From contig LR746279.1 in the NCBI GenBank assembly GCA_902729315.2, positions 3,690,001 to 3,754,000 of the forward strand: a stretch of DNA of 64,000 nt. Direction: 5' to 3'. Each line of letters opens with the position of its first letter. Within the stretch, counting starts at the first letter, position 1. Origin of the DNA: Spirodela intermedia (lineage: Eukaryota > Streptophyta > Magnoliopsida > Alismatales > Araceae). Position numbers and translations under genes: made by a program. The notes beneath the pieces were generated by a model, which saw only the letters and a list, made by a program, of their open reading frames with translations, was not told the origin of the DNA and made no database searches. This document shows, one piece after another, positions 63,588 to 64,000 of the stretch.

Positions 63588-64000
63588 GTAAGATTGATGG
63601 CTTCCCTGTTTATTGTTTAATATATTCTGGGCATTTTCTTCACGGAATTTATGTTTTCTTGGCGACAACCGCTCTACCTGGTATGAACCTGCTCTCTAGA
63701 ATGGAGATATGAACATCCTTGGGCAAACCAGAGGGTGAAACTTCTGCTATCCCCATCTGCCCACTTTGTTATTTAGCATTTAGAGTCGAATGGGAGCGCT
63801 GCGATACTCAGATTATGTGCACTTCAGATTTTGTAAAGTCTCAGGTAGCTCTACAAAATTTAGGCTATGTTTGGTGGAGTGTTTATAAAATATTTCTAGT
63901 CATGATCGCTCAAACGTGCGTGTTAGGCGATATCAGGTCTGCCACCAGATAGCTTTTAGTGAAGGAATTGTGCGAACGGATAAATCCATTGAATACCTCT
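63588..64000 (+). other. YJU2 intron 1 (to window end)
   Basis: AT-rich sequence after the GTAAGA donor, with no matching acceptor plus YJU2 exon text. Frames inside are chance. Confidence 0.7.

Overview
This is nuclear DNA of a flowering plant. The evidence is introns with plant-type splice sites, LTR retrotransposons of the Athila and Ty1/copia groups, a MIR396 hairpin, and plant genes (an APRT, a raffinose-synthase-family gene, a YJU2 splicing factor). Very GC-rich exons next to AT-rich intergenic DNA suggest a monocot, perhaps a commelinid, but that is inference. No bacterial-type operon, defence island or CRISPR array is present.

Layout. 1-10430: a tandem segmental duplication, each unit carrying a small RING-H2 E3 ligase gene on + (2166-4008 and 8466-10426). 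A third, truncated 5' copy (from 11215) abuts a broken leucine-rich-repeat receptor gene on - (11618-12235). 14602-16251: an old, C-to-T-decayed solo LTR. 18692-34174: a decayed copia element whose 5' LTR was split by a young Athila-type Ty3/gypsy element (18741-29023; LTRs about 1.62 kb, target duplication GGCCA). The nest lies between copies of an unidentified noncoding repeat (16640-18000, 34880-36060, 36190-36483). 36484-44750: gene-free, with several diverged tandem repeats. 44755-44882 (-): a MIR396 gene whose mature arm matches canonical miR396 exactly. 49010-51379 (-): six-exon adenine phosphoribosyltransferase. 53010-53686 (-): two-exon gene for a small predicted membrane protein. 54987-57905 (-): five-exon raffinose-synthase/seed-imbibition-protein gene, with one GC-AG intron and an upstream cluster of ACGT (ABRE/G-box) motifs. 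58960-63200: AT-rich gene desert. 63390 to the right edge: first exon of YJU2/CWC16.

The genes are independent: ubiquitin ligation, purine salvage, raffinose-family sugar metabolism, growth control through miR396, and pre-mRNA splicing. The most notable items are the MIR396 locus, the dated nesting of elements with a solo-LTR fossil of the same family, the rearranged RING paralogues with a chimeric breakpoint, and the ABRE-rich promoter. I found no convincing wholly new system. The best candidates for something undescribed are the three-copy noncoding repeat and the small membrane-protein gene.
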